From Mucilaginibacter aurantiaciroseus (GTDB lineage Bacteria; Bacteroidota; Bacteroidia; Sphingobacteriales; Sphingobacteriaceae), in NCBI RefSeq assembly GCF_024055595.1, contig NZ_JAMXOF010000002.1:992001-1056000 (forward strand): a stretch of 64,000 nt of DNA. The letters are read 5' to 3'. Below are positions 54,896 through 64,000 of this stretch, one piece after another. The translations under genes were made by a program, and so were the position numbers. The notes under the pieces are model-generated. The model searched no databases. It saw only the letters and a program-made list of their open reading frames with translations, and was not told the DNA's origin. Position 1 is the first letter of the stretch, and the number at the start of each line of letters is the position of its first letter.

Positions 54896-55534
54896 ATGTC
54901 AAAGCAGCTAATAGAAAAAAATCTACAATCAACCATAGACGAGATCCTATTCGGAAGTTCTGATAAGGCGCTTTCCCAACAAATTAGCAGGCTGGAAAAA
55001 GCCGGTAAGATCAAAAAGATAGCACCACGCATTTATACTTCTAATCTGACAGAACAGCCCGAAGTGCTGGTCAAAAGAAACTGGTATAAAATACTTGCCC
55101 ATAAATATCCGGGGGCATTATTAAGCCACCGCAGCGCGTTAGAGTTTAAGCCCTCGCTATCGGGCGAAATTTTCATCACCTATAAATACACCAAAAATAT
55201 GGTATTGCCCGGTATAACGATCCGGTCGTTAAAAGGCAAAGGGCCTGTTAATGGTGATACGTCGTTTTTCAAAGAATTATATGTTTCCCAGGAACCAAGG
55301 GCATATCTGGAAAACATGCAATCTTCTACACAAAAAGAGGATAGTTCAAAAGTTCTATCTAAAGAAGCTATAGAAGAAAAATTGAATGCTATCGTTCGTA
55401 TCAGGGGCGAAGATGGATTGAACAGCTTGCGCGACGAGGCAAGGCTTGTTGCAGACGAACTCGATATGAAAAAAGAGTTTGAGCAATTTAACAAACTCGT
55501 AGCCGCCTTAGCTGATATACCTTTTATTTTTTGA
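54896..55534 (+). pseudogene. AbiEi-like / Fic-linked protein, C-terminally truncated
   Basis: From ATG 54896 the 212-residue frame has a winged-helix start (ISRLEKAGKIKKIAPRIYTS) and an AbiEi/DUF6088-like body with LLSHRSALEFKPSLSGEIFI. It continues VLSKEAIEEKLNAIVRIRGE and LRDEARLVADELDMKKEFEQ, a linker usually followed by a Fic domain, but ends in PFIF at the junction with a hybrid sensor remnant. The Fic HPFxxGN motif is absent. An upstream start at 54788 is not supported. Confidence 0.65.
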
Positions 55535-56135
55535 TAGAGCTTGGTAAGGCTTATATACAGGTGCTTGCATAGAAAATCGACGTCCAAGTTCAGGTCTTGA
55601 ATGTTATCTTCAATTACTTTTAATAATTTATTAAAAAACTCTTTGTCCTTTTCGGAGTGTACCAATTCGGTAGCTTCGGCCAGGTAATCGTTAGTGTACC
55701 GTTGTTTTAGCTTTTCGCCCTGCTCAAAAATATTGTGTACAGTAAGCAGCAAAAGGTCTACGCTTATAGGTTTGGCAAAATAAAAGTCGGCGCCCGATTC
55801 CATTTCTTCAATTTTGGTATCTAAGGCGTCTTTAGCAGATAGAATTACAAAAGGGATGTGACTGTTTCAAAAGTATTTTTAACAAGCTTACAAAGCTCTA
55901 TACCATTCATCCCGGGCATCATTACATCACTAATGATAATGTCTGGCACCTTTTCGGTCGCTACTTGCATTCCAGCGTTACCGTCTTCGGCCTCGTATAC
56001 ATGGTAATGTTTTTCAAAGGCCTGTTTTAAGAAGGTGCGCAGCTCCTGGTTATCCTTTACAAGTAAAATGTGCTTGCGGCTTTTGGCCATGATTTCAATA
56101 CCCTCTTCTTCGTATTGTGGTAACGGGAGTTGAAT
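55515..56135 (-). pseudogene. Hybrid sensor kinase, receiver and start of AraC domain only
   Basis: The minus strand runs from IQLPLPQYEEEG (end of an ATPase domain) into KHILLVKDNQELRTFLKQAF and the receiver core DIIISDVMMPGMNGIELCKL. A frameshift near 55855 follows, then DALDTKIEEMESGADFYFAK, and DVDFLCKHLYISLTKLYQKI, the first helices of the AraC-type output domain, where the text stops at the junction with the Fic-linked remnant. The sensor, kinase and most of the output domain are missing. Confidence 0.8.
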
Positions 56136-56142
56136 GGCGTTG

Positions 56143-56427
56143 TCAATAAGTCTGATCGGCGATTGTGATATGCTTATTTGATAGCTCGTCATTCACTTGA
56201 ATATCGCAAGATAAAACAGGTTTGGTTATAGAAGTGTATTGATTGCCCAACTCAACACTACAAGTACCACAACTTCCCATGCCACAGCATAAACCAAAAC
56301 CCGTGATTGCCAACCGGTCAGAAATCAGGGTCATCAGGCTATAATATTCATTAGCATAAGTATGGATGATATAACTCTCGCCTTTATAGATTAATGTTAA
56401 GTTAATATTACCTTTCCCTAATGGCAT
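56143..56427 (-). CDS. 2Fe-2S ferredoxin-like protein
   Basis: The 94-residue protein has the plant-type/xanthine-oxidase-like cluster motif GFGLCCGMGSCGTCSV with a final Cys in VLSCDIQVND, giving the four ligands. It starts nine bases after the stop of the Crp/Fnr gene, so they form an operon. It could pass electrons to an unknown partner or sense redox state together with the regulator. It is short, about as long as the binding domain alone. Confidence 0.75.
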   Translation of the reverse strand: MPLGKGNINLTLIYKGESYIIHTYANEYYSLMTLISDRLAITGFGLCCGMGSCGTCSVELGNQYTSITKPVLSCDIQVNDELSNKHITIADQTY

Positions 56428-56436
56428 GGCATGTAG

Positions 56437-57132
56437 TTAATACTCATTATTTTGAATCAATTGTAACAGCTTACCATCATCTTTTATTGATATGCTTTTT
56501 CCTGCCACTGATATGATATTATCGGCCACCAGATCATTGATGGTACGAAACAATGATTCATAGGCTGCACCTGAAAAAGAAGCAAGATCTTGTTTCGCCA
56601 ATTCAATATTAATAACCCTATCCTCATTTACGCCAAACTGTTTTTTTAGTGTAATCAAAGCCTGTGCAACACGACCTTTAACCGGCATATGGGCCAGATT
56701 ACGCATTCTCTTTTCTGAATTTTGGAGCTCACCCGCAAAAAAACGCATTAACCTGACAGCAAACCCGTGGTTAATATTTAAGGAGGATTCAAAAAAATCC
56801 ATCGGAAGGAAGCATACGGTTACCTTATCCAGAGCGGTTGCGGTAACGGGATAGATAAAATTACCCTCTAAGCCGAGGTGACCTAAAATGTCGCCCTTTT
56901 TGGCAAACCTGATGATCAAATCCTTTTCATCATCCCACTTTTTATGGACCTTGACAAATCCTTCATAAACAAAATATATCCCCGTTACCGGGTCGCCTTC
57001 CTTGAAAATATCCTGGCCCTTTTTAACCCTGTAGTTTTGCTTATTCAATTCGATAGCAGGTTTCCAGTCACCAACACAGGTTTTACATAAAAAACAGGTA
57101 TCAAGGTCACACTTATATTTAGCTTTTTCCAT
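56437..57132 (-). CDS. Crp/Fnr-family regulator with N-terminal Cys cluster
   Basis: The 231-residue protein starts with four Cys at 8, 13, 16 and 19 (CDLDTCFLCKTC), which fits an iron-sulfur cluster as in FNR, then a cNMP-fold sensor domain (IFKEGDPVTGIYFVYEGFVK, KKGDILGHLGLEG) and a winged HTH at about residues 150-225 (ELAKQDLASFSGAAYESLFR). It probably responds to oxygen or nitric oxide. It is transcribed with a 2Fe-2S protein and lies divergent from a ClC channel gene. Confidence 0.85.
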   Translation of the reverse strand: MEKAKYKCDLDTCFLCKTCVGDWKPAIELNKQNYRVKKGQDIFKEGDPVTGIYFVYEGFVKVHKKWDDEKDLIIRFAKKGDILGHLGLEGNFIYPVTATALDKVTVCFLPMDFFESSLNINHGFAVRLMRFFAGELQNSEKRMRNLAHMPVKGRVAQALITLKKQFGVNEDRVINIELAKQDLASFSGAAYESLFRTINDLVADNIISVAGKSISIKDDGKLLQLIQNNEY

Positions 57133-57374
57133 TCGATCTTTGTGGGGCTTAATAACTAATTGCTAAAATAATAAATCCTTTCCCTAACGGTAATTATTAG
57201 TTGAGAGATTTTCTAATGATGATTTTATATGCAATATAATTAAGCAAAGTTAAACCTTTTTCATAACAATAACATTGCACATGCAATATAAATCTTTTGT
57301 TTCTTGTGATATCGGTTTAAATAATTCATACTTTTGCCCCGAAATATTTTCGCATTGTATCCATATTACAAATC

Positions 57375-59237
57375 ATGAAAAATCAACACCAATCAGGTGG
57401 CATTCCTATTTCTCCATTATTGTCCGGTATAAGTACAGATTCACCGGGCTCAAACATAAATTTTTCTAAAAGCAGGTTGTTGCGCATATCCGCCCTATCT
57501 ATCCTGGTGGCGGCGGCTATTAGCTTGATCGCCAAATTTTTGATTACGCTTATCAATATCGTTACCAATCTCTCCTTCTTCGGAAAATTGGCTGTGGCTT
57601 ATCATAGCCCAGCGGGTAATCACTTAGGGCTTTGGGTCATCATTGTGCCCGCTGTCGGCGGTGTATTGGTAGGACTAATGGCGTTGTATGGTTCAAAAGC
57701 GATTAGAGGGCATGGTATACCGGAGGCAATGGAGCAGATTTTAACCAATCAGAGCCGGATCAAACCATCAATTACCTTATTAAAGCCCATTTCTTCTGCT
57801 ATCGCCATTGGCACAGGCGGGCCCTTTGGGGCGGAGGGGCCAATTATAGCTACTGGTGGCGCACTCGGGTCAACGCTCGGGCAATTATTTAAAATCACTT
57901 CCAATGAACGGAAAATCATCCTGGCTGCCGGGGCAACCGCGGGCATGTCAGCCATTTTTGGTACACCAATAGCTGCCGTTTTTTTAGCGATAGAACTATT
58001 GCTTTTTGAGTTTTCCCCGAGATCGATACTTCCGGTTGCTTTGGCCTGTATCACAGGAGCGGCAGGACATCATTTATTATTTGAAGCTGGGCCGGTATTT
58101 CCGATGCCCAATTTAGATACGCCTACCAACGGCGCGCTGGCCATTTACAGTGGCATAGGTCTGTTCATAGGATTTCTGTCTATCGGTGTAACCAAAATAG
58201 TTTATTTCATCGAGGATGCTTTTGAAAAGCTTCCGATCCATTGGATGTGGTGGCCTGCTCTGGGTGGATTGGCAGTTGGCCTCATTGGCTATTTCGCACC
58301 GCATACACTCGGTGTAGGATATGACAATATTATCAGTGTCTTATCCGGGTCAGTTGCCATCATTCTGTTACTGCGGTTATTCTTTTTTAAATTCTTGTCT
58401 TGGGCTATTGCTTTAGGCAGCGGAACTTCGGGTGGCACCTTAGCGCCATTACTAACAATTGGCGGTGCAGGCGGGGCATTAATCGGGGCAATTATTCTTT
58501 ACGTTTTCCCCAACGTTGGTATCAGTGTACCTATGGCCGCCCTGATCGGCATGTCGGCTATGTTCGCAGGCGCGTCCAGGGCTTATCTGACCAGTATTAC
58601 CTTTGCTTTGGAATCAACCGGACAGTTCCATGCTTTATTGCCGCTTTTGGGTGCATGTACCGCTTCTTACCTGGTATCTTTTTTTTTAATGGAAAATACG
58701 ATAATGACGGAAAAAATTGCTCGTCGTGGCGTTTCGACACCCGATTCTTTTGAACCTGATGTACTGGGTAAATTAACAGTAGCGGAAATCAGCAATGCAA
58801 ACGACCTTATTTTCAATATCGGGTTGGAAATCCGCGAGGTAAGGGATATTATAAAATCTGAAAATAACGAGACGCAGTATTTTATCGCAGCTGATGATCA
58901 GGGAAATTATTCGGGGATCGTAAGTGCTGCAGATATCAATAAACATGACATGGATGGTACTGCCCCTTTGAAAAGTATCCTGCAATCGTCTAATCAGTCA
59001 GTAAAAAGCAATGATAATTTACGAAAGGCGGTAGAGTTAATGGCAGAGAGAAATGTTGAAGTATTGCCGGTTGTAGCACAAAATAAGGTAACCGGTGTGA
59101 TCAGTTGTAAAGACATTATCAATGCATACAAATTTTATCACGAAGAGAATGACCGGGTAAATACTCACATTTCATTAAAAAGACAACGCTTGAAAGTCGT
59201 CGTGCGCGGCAGGGAACTATTTAAACCTAAAGCTTAA
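57375..59237 (+). CDS. ClC-type chloride channel/antiporter with CBS domains
   Basis: The 620-residue protein has the ClC membrane core with GHGIPEAMEQI, GPFGAEGPIIATGGALGS (gating Glu154), GTSGGTLAPLLTIGGAGGAL and GMSAMFAGASRAYLT, then two CBS domains (about residues 455-590; PLKSILQSSNQSVKSNDNLR, VLPVVAQNKVTGVISCKDII). Such proteins move chloride, often against protons; CBS domains bind nucleotides. It is divergent from the Crp/Fnr-ferredoxin operon. Confidence 0.92.
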   Translation: MKNQHQSGGIPISPLLSGISTDSPGSNINFSKSRLLRISALSILVAAAISLIAKFLITLINIVTNLSFFGKLAVAYHSPAGNHLGLWVIIVPAVGGVLVGLMALYGSKAIRGHGIPEAMEQILTNQSRIKPSITLLKPISSAIAIGTGGPFGAEGPIIATGGALGSTLGQLFKITSNERKIILAAGATAGMSAIFGTPIAAVFLAIELLLFEFSPRSILPVALACITGAAGHHLLFEAGPVFPMPNLDTPTNGALAIYSGIGLFIGFLSIGVTKIVYFIEDAFEKLPIHWMWWPALGGLAVGLIGYFAPHTLGVGYDNIISVLSGSVAIILLLRLFFFKFLSWAIALGSGTSGGTLAPLLTIGGAGGALIGAIILYVFPNVGISVPMAALIGMSAMFAGASRAYLTSITFALESTGQFHALLPLLGACTASYLVSFFLMENTIMTEKIARRGVSTPDSFEPDVLGKLTVAEISNANDLIFNIGLEIREVRDIIKSENNETQYFIAADDQGNYSGIVSAADINKHDMDGTAPLKSILQSSNQSVKSNDNLRKAVELMAERNVEVLPVVAQNKVTGVISCKDIINAYKFYHEENDRVNTHISLKRQRLKVVVRGRELFKPKA

Positions 59238-59258
59238 CGGTGTACTAATTTATATGAA

Positions 59259-59699
59259 ATGAAAATTGTAGCCCAGTATCTGATTGCTGTTTACATAGGG
59301 GTAAGCTTTTTAAGCCTCTATAATTATCTGGTTGATAATATTCTACATTTCTCACCATTGACAATGCAGTTACAACATCTGATAAGTTACCTTGTATATT
59401 TCATTCTGTATAAAACCTGGCTATTTGGCCTGATCTTACCCGTTTATTATTTTATGTTTTACAAATGCTACGGCATGGAAAAGATCCTTTATAAAATTAC
59501 ATTCATCATTGTATGGGCTGTATGCTTAAGCTCAATATATTTAAGGCGGGACTTATATTTTACGGAGCCCCCTAAAGGTATTAGGTTGTTTGTTGTTTAT
59601 TTTTTAACCGGGCTTTCATTGTTGTTTGCCCATGTAAAATATTGGCATAAAAGGGATAATAACAGTAGCTGCAAATCATCGTCTGTCGACACTCTCTAA
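59259..59699 (+). CDS. Hypothetical membrane protein
   Basis: The 146-residue product has four membrane helices (e.g. YLIAVYIGVSFLSLYNYLV, FIIVWAVCLSSIYL). No family recognised. It starts 21 bases after the ClC stop and is probably cotranscribed with it. Confidence 0.65.
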   Translation: MKIVAQYLIAVYIGVSFLSLYNYLVDNILHFSPLTMQLQHLISYLVYFILYKTWLFGLILPVYYFMFYKCYGMEKILYKITFIIVWAVCLSSIYLRRDLYFTEPPKGIRLFVVYFLTGLSLLFAHVKYWHKRDNNSSCKSSSVDTL

Positions 59700-59780
59700 T
59701 ATGCTATATGCTAAATAGTGGCTATGTGATCCTTGATTTTAAGGCTTCGTAAATAATATTCAATATAGATTTTAATAAAA

Positions 59781-59814
59781 AACCTCGCAAGTACCTTGTA
59801 CTTGCGAGGTTTTC
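59781..59814 (+). terminator. Terminator of the ClC operon
   Basis: A perfect 14-bp stem (59781-59794 with 59798-59811), T tract short. Confidence 0.88.
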
Positions 59815-59979
59815 GTACTCCAAAAGGTATCAATAACCGGACGCTTTTTAGAGGATATACAGACATTAAGGAGTTTAATTGCATAAAGAGCGATAGGTAG
59901 CGGGATGGATATTCGGACGTTTTTTAATTCGATTTCCTACCAAAATCTTTTTGTGCTTAAAGTAGTATGCCAAAATCCA

Positions 59980-60127
59980 TCAGGGTATTTTAATCCCTAA
60001 CTGATAGCTCTGCCCATACTGGCATGTTCGACCAAAATCATACCAGCCACCATTAGGTTTCGGTTTCCCATAGCCAAGCCGTATCAACCCCTGTAGATTG
60101 GGGATGCTTACCCTTATTGAATCTACT
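59980..60127 (-). pseudogene. Possible gene fragment of unknown family
   Basis: The minus strand reads VDSIRVSIPNLQGLIRLGYG, KPKPNGGWYDFGRTCQYGQS and ends YQLGIKIP with a stop at 59980. The text looks like the end of a real protein but I do not recognise it, and it has no start of its own. It directly follows the SulP stop. Confidence 0.3.
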
Positions 60128-61786
60128 TTAGATGCTTCCGATAATTCGAGATTGAGAAATGTCATTTGCTCGCTTTAAAGCGTTATCAAAGGTATCTTTG
60201 ATATTTCCTTTCCCGATTTGAAATAATAAGCGCGCTTTCTTCAGTTCGCCCATGACTTGTTCGTTGGCCACTTCTGAAATGATCAATTTCGTTCCTTGCC
60301 TTTTCATTTCCTTATTTACTTCACTTAATACCCTGATACCAGTGGCATCGATAACGGGCACATTCCTCATCCTGATGATCAATACCCTGGCAGGCCTCTC
60401 CAAAACTTTCATGGCATCCTTAAACTTATAAGCCGCGCCAAAAAATAAAGGGCCATTGATCTCAAAAACGTCAACGCCTGTAGGAATATCTTCCGGCATA
60501 AGCACTTCGTCAGTATTATCTGCCGAAGAAACCGCTTGTTTTACAGAACTCGCCTGCATCATTTTTCGCATAAACAGGAAGGCTGCCATTATCATTCCTA
60601 TTTCAATAGCTACCGTCAGGTCCACGAATACTGTCAGGGCAAAGGTGGTTATCAACACTGCTGCATCACTTTTTGCCCCTTTAAATACATCGATAAAATT
60701 TTCTGTTTCACTCATATTCCAGGCCACTACGATGAGTATCCCCGCAAGCGTTGCCATCGGGATGAGCGCGGCCCACTTGCCAACAAAAAGTAAAATGATG
60801 AGTAAGGTAATTGCATGAACAATACCGGCAATTGGTGTTCTTCCCCCGTTTTTTACATTTGTAGCAGTCCTGGCAATGGCCCCGGTTGCCGGAATTCCAC
60901 CAAAGATGGAAGAACAGATATTGGCAAATCCCTGGGCAATTAACTCTGTATTGGAGCGGTGATTTCCACCGATCATACCGTCTGCTACTACCGCGGATAA
61001 TAACGATTCTATACTGCCGAGCAGCGTAATCGTAAATGCTGGCCGGATCAGCTGCTGTAAAGTGGCGAAGCTCACTCCGGGTATGACAGGCTTGGGTAGG
61101 GAGGTGGGAATAGCCCCAAACCGGCTGCCGATGGTTTCTACCGGAATTTTAAAAAAATAAACAGCCAGCGTGGTTAGGACAATGGCAATTAATGATCCTG
61201 GAACCTTATGGGTGATTTTGGGCCATAGAAAGGCAATCAATAAGGTAAACCCCCCTATGCCGGCTGCATATAGATTTACAGCAGACAGGTGCCGGCCATA
61301 CGCTACCCACTTGCTGATAAAATCAGCCGGGACGTTCCCCATTTTTAATCCCAACAAGTCCTTTACTTCGGATGAAAGGATGATGACTGCAATCCCGGTG
61401 GTAAAGCCAATAATGAGGGGATAAGGAATATACTTGATGGCACTCCCTAATTTGGTTAGCCCCATAATAATCAGCAATATGCCCGCAATAAAAGTGGCGA
61501 TAATCAAACCATTGATGCCGAATTGCTGGACAATGCCATATACCACCACGATAAAAGCCCCGGTTGGCCCACCGATCTGTACCCGGCTGCCTCCCAAAAC
61601 CGATATAACCAAGCCCGCAATGATGGCCGTAAAGATTCCCTTTTCAGGAGATACACCTGAAGCAATAGCAAATGCAATAGCTAAGGGCAGCGCAACAATG
61701 CCGACAATTACCCCGGCAATTACATCTTTAAAAAACTGATCCCGGTGATAGTTTTTTAAAGTATCAATTAACTTTGGTTTAAACAT
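60128..61786 (-). CDS. SulP-family inorganic anion transporter
   Basis: The 552-residue protein has the SulP membrane core (KDVIAGVIVGIVALPLAIAF, GLVISVLGGSRVQIGGPTGA, NICSSIFGGIPATGAIARTA) and a C-terminal STAS domain (about residues 430-545; INGPLFFGAAYKFKDAMKVL, IDATGIRVLSEVNKEMKRQG). Members carry sulfate, bicarbonate or other anions with protons or sodium; the substrate is not readable. No carbonic anhydrase or sulfate gene is adjacent. Confidence 0.93.
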   Translation of the reverse strand: MFKPKLIDTLKNYHRDQFFKDVIAGVIVGIVALPLAIAFAIASGVSPEKGIFTAIIAGLVISVLGGSRVQIGGPTGAFIVVVYGIVQQFGINGLIIATFIAGILLIIMGLTKLGSAIKYIPYPLIIGFTTGIAVIILSSEVKDLLGLKMGNVPADFISKWVAYGRHLSAVNLYAAGIGGFTLLIAFLWPKITHKVPGSLIAIVLTTLAVYFFKIPVETIGSRFGAIPTSLPKPVIPGVSFATLQQLIRPAFTITLLGSIESLLSAVVADGMIGGNHRSNTELIAQGFANICSSIFGGIPATGAIARTATNVKNGGRTPIAGIVHAITLLIILLFVGKWAALIPMATLAGILIVVAWNMSETENFIDVFKGAKSDAAVLITTFALTVFVDLTVAIEIGMIMAAFLFMRKMMQASSVKQAVSSADNTDEVLMPEDIPTGVDVFEINGPLFFGAAYKFKDAMKVLERPARVLIIRMRNVPVIDATGIRVLSEVNKEMKRQGTKLIISEVANEQVMGELKKARLLFQIGKGNIKDTFDNALKRANDISQSRIIGSI

Positions 61787-61841
61787 GGTTTTTATTTTAA
61801 CTTATCATTATTTCTATAACAGGGCATGAAACCACCCCGTC

Positions 61842-62501
61842 CTATTTCTTTATCCACATTTTCAATACCCTGCTATAGGAATTATTGACCAATTGATAAC
61901 CCGGAGGAACTTGTGTTTCCGGGGCATGAAAAGTTACCAGCCTCGTTTCAGGAGGTTTTTCCTCCAGCATTTGGAAAACAAACCTGCTGTACAAGTTATA
62001 TAGTTCAAACGAAGTCCTTACCGTATAATCTATCCGGCTATCGGGCTCAATATTTTCATAGAAAGGATTGTAAAAATAAAAATGATCGTAATTTTTAAAG
62101 TCCAGTTCTGTCAGGTTCCCGTGTATAAAATTCACATTAGGCAATTCAATTTCCGCTTTGGCTATTTCGGCGAAAGTGTATAATTCTTCCCGCTGTTCAA
62201 TTCCACAGAAAAATGTTTCGGGGTGAAAAAAACCTGCTGTAATACAGAATTTCCCTACACCGCTGCCAATATCCAAAACACTGTTATTGGGAATAGACAA
62301 AAAATCACCTGCCTTTTTTGCGATGTCCACAGGTGTCCAATGCATCTGGGACAGTTCCTGGATATGTTCGGGGTACAGATCATCAAAAGCGGTATCATGA
62401 CGGAATAGCGTAGGGTTTAATAGCTCATTAAGCATTCTTCTGTTTTTTCTTTGGGTTTGAAAATTTCTAAATCGCGAACGTAAAAATTGTACTGTTTTCA
62501 T
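61842..62501 (-). CDS. SAM-dependent methyltransferase
   Basis: The 219-residue protein has methyltransferase motif I SVLDIGSGVGKFCITAGFFH, motif II-like FFCGIEQREELYTFAEI, and DHFYFYNPFYENIEP. The N-terminal LRSRFRNFQTQRKNRRMLN is basic. The acceptor is unknown. It has a frameshifted paralogue directly upstream, four bases away. Confidence 0.85.
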   Translation of the reverse strand: MKTVQFLRSRFRNFQTQRKNRRMLNELLNPTLFRHDTAFDDLYPEHIQELSQMHWTPVDIAKKAGDFLSIPNNSVLDIGSGVGKFCITAGFFHPETFFCGIEQREELYTFAEIAKAEIELPNVNFIHGNLTELDFKNYDHFYFYNPFYENIEPDSRIDYTVRTSFELYNLYSRFVFQMLEEKPPETRLVTFHAPETQVPPGYQLVNNSYSRVLKMWIKK

Positions 62502-62505
62502 TTGG

Positions 62506-63166
62506 TCAGGTTTTGATCCACATTTTCATCAAGCCATTACAGGAAATATCTGCCAGTTTAAAACCGGGTGGTATTTCCTGCTCAAAACTATGAAAGGTAA
62601 CCAGCCGGGTTTCTGAAGGCTTTTTATTTAGTGCAGCACAGGGATATTGATTATAGTAGTTATAAAGGCTTTCTGACAATTCTATGTTATCATCTATTTG
62701 ATTTTCGGGGTCAATGTTCTCATGAAAAGAATTATAAAAGTAGAAATGATCGAACTCCTTAAAATTGACCTGGGTGATGTTGGCGTAAATAAAAGTTACA
62801 TTGGATAGCTTTGTATATCCTTTAGCCTCTTCGGCCAGGTAAATTAATTCATGCCTTTGTTCAACACCGTAAAAAAAAGTTTCGGGAAAGTGATTGCCCG
62901 TTGCCAAACAAAACTTCCCAACCGCTGCCAATGTCCAACACCCTCGCACCTGGTTCCGCCAGAAATTCAGCCGCTTTGCGGGCAATAGCCAGTGGTGTCC
63001 AATGTTTAAGGGACAGTAATTGGAAATGTTCTGGGTACAACCAGTCGAATGCAGCATCATTTGTAAATAAGGATGTATTTAAATTATCCTTCTTTAGTTT
63101 TATACTATGTCCGCCCTGATGGTCTTCCGGGACGTGCGGGAAATAAGAAAATGGGTAAGCTTTCAT
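62506..63166 (-). pseudogene. Second methyltransferase copy, frameshifted
   Basis: The N-terminal half (frame from ATG 63166) reads TNDAAFDWLYPEHFQLLSLK and ends its match at ARVLDIGSG. After a shift near 62915-62930 the other frame continues GKFCLATGNHFPETFFYGVE, FDHFYFYNSFHENIDPENQI and GFKLADISCNGLMKMWIKT to the stop at 62506. The two halves together align along the whole neighbour (about half identical by eye). One base change in the motif I region breaks the gene; a sequencing error is also possible. Confidence 0.8.
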
Positions 63167-63261
63167 GACCTACAAATTTAGCCGTTGCAGCAAAGCGATT
63201 TACCGTAAGAAATCAATGCAGAAGCTGATATTTATCAGTTTTAAAAAATTCGTACCTTTAT

Positions 63262-63972
63262 ATGATGAGTTTGTCTGGAATTTTCCCTATCGACCGATGG
63301 AATTTCACTACGCAATCGATCCTTAATGTCCTTTCCGAAAAAGAATATGCAGATTTGGTTGCTAATCAAAGTGACCAGAAATATCTGAAAGGTGATGTTG
63401 TTTTTAGAGAAGGTTCCGTACCCGCAGGTATTTTTTTAATAAGAAGCGGTAAAGTCAAAAAGTACAAAGTGGACAATTTGGCGAAAGAACAGATCATTTA
63501 CGTGGCTAATCATGGAGAACTGATCGGTTATCATGCGGTTTTATCTGAGGAAAGATACCCTGATTCGGCGGCCGCTATAGAAGACAGTTTGATTAGTTTC
63601 ATACCCAAAGAAGATTTTATAAGTATTTTACACCGCTCCCCTGCTTTTACACAGCGGTTATTAAAAGCTTTAAGCCATGAATTTACGGTATTAACGAACA
63701 GTATTTCCGTGATCGCGCAACGAACAGCACTGGAACGGCTTGCTATTTCCTTGATCGTACTCCGGGAAAAATACAAAGAAGAAGGATCGGATGAAAAGGA
63801 AATTATTTTAAATATCTCCAGAATGGACTTGGCTGGTATGGCGGGGATCGCCCAGGAAAATGTGATTCGGCTATTAAAGGAGTTTAAAGCAGAGGGGATT
63901 TTGGAAACGGATGGCCGGAAGATACGGATCAAGGACATCAAGTTGCTGATCAAAAAATCAAATTACAAATAA
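63262..63972 (+). CDS. Crp/Fnr-family transcriptional regulator
   Basis: The 236-residue protein has a cNMP-fold sensor domain (YLKGDVVFREGSVPAGIFLI, HGELIGYHAVLSEERYPDSA) and a winged HTH with MDLAGMAGIAQENVIRLLKE at about residues 190-215. It lacks the N-terminal Cys cluster of the other regulator. It is divergent from the methyltransferase pair, with 95 bases between, and is a candidate regulator of it. Confidence 0.88.
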   Translation: MMSLSGIFPIDRWNFTTQSILNVLSEKEYADLVANQSDQKYLKGDVVFREGSVPAGIFLIRSGKVKKYKVDNLAKEQIIYVANHGELIGYHAVLSEERYPDSAAAIEDSLISFIPKEDFISILHRSPAFTQRLLKALSHEFTVLTNSISVIAQRTALERLAISLIVLREKYKEEGSDEKEIILNISRMDLAGMAGIAQENVIRLLKEFKAEGILETDGRKIRIKDIKLLIKKSNYK

Positions 63973-64000
63973 AAATACTGGTTACTTCTCAGTTAAGGTT

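Overview
The window looks like a chromosome segment of a Bacteroidota bacterium of the family Sphingobacteriaceae; a Mucilaginibacter-like host is an inference from gene style, not proven. The signs are SusC/SusD pairs, DUF1573 and L,D-transpeptidase proteins, TPR histidine kinases, a fused 2-oxo acid dehydrogenase E1, -7 promoter elements of the TAnnTTTG type, few Shine-Dalgarno sites, and CTnDOT-like tyrosine recombinase, TraM and TraN remnants. No rRNA and no CRISPR array were seen.

Layout. 1-9 kb: the end of an AsmA-like protein, a decayed Tet(X)-like monooxygenase, a PAS membrane protein, a Pif1-like helicase, an RluA-type pseudouridine synthase and the catalase-peroxidase KatG. 9.1-15.5 kb: tRNA-Cys and a transport operon read leftward, in the order SAM-I riboswitch, redoxin, Cys-rich 35-residue leader peptide, SusC, SusD, facing a broken SusC fragment across a perfect inverted repeat. 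15.8-18.2 kb: the formaldehyde-fixing pair hxlA/hxlB with a divergent AraC regulator. 18.5-27.05 kb: a decayed island inserted in the 3' end of the tmRNA gene, bounded by a 19-base direct repeat. It holds broken integrase pieces, an AbiEii toxin pseudogene, an XRE regulator pseudogene, a HisKA-only membrane protein, a small lipoprotein and one intact TPR sensor kinase.

27-41.5 kb is ordinary chromosome: tmRNA, acyltransferase, aminotransferase, DUF1573 protein, branched-chain E1 fusion, dicarboxylate symporter, nitroreductase, two L,D-transpeptidases, DinB, HAD and MFS proteins. 41.6-49.3 kb is an aromatic amino acid cluster (aroC, aroA, DAHP synthase-chorismate mutase, pheA) preceded by a textbook-like attenuator with a Phe/Tyr-rich leader peptide. 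After a patch of decayed genes comes aroB with an S4-domain gene.

49.4-64 kb: proline dehydrogenase, a HAD phosphatase and a tRNA with anticodon CAT, followed by the remnant of a conjugative element in which an integrase N-terminus is fused in frame to TraM, then TraN. Beyond it lie broken AbiEi/Fic and hybrid sensor genes, a Crp/Fnr-ferredoxin pair, a ClC channel, a SulP transporter, twin methyltransferases (one frameshifted) and a second Crp/Fnr regulator.

The most notable signals are two leader-peptide regulatory regions. One (46.84-47.02 kb) is a complete Phe/Tyr attenuator. The other (13.93-14.19 kb) is a Cys-codon leader inside a SAM-riboswitch operon, which suggests double sulfur-responsive control of an outer-membrane uptake system.
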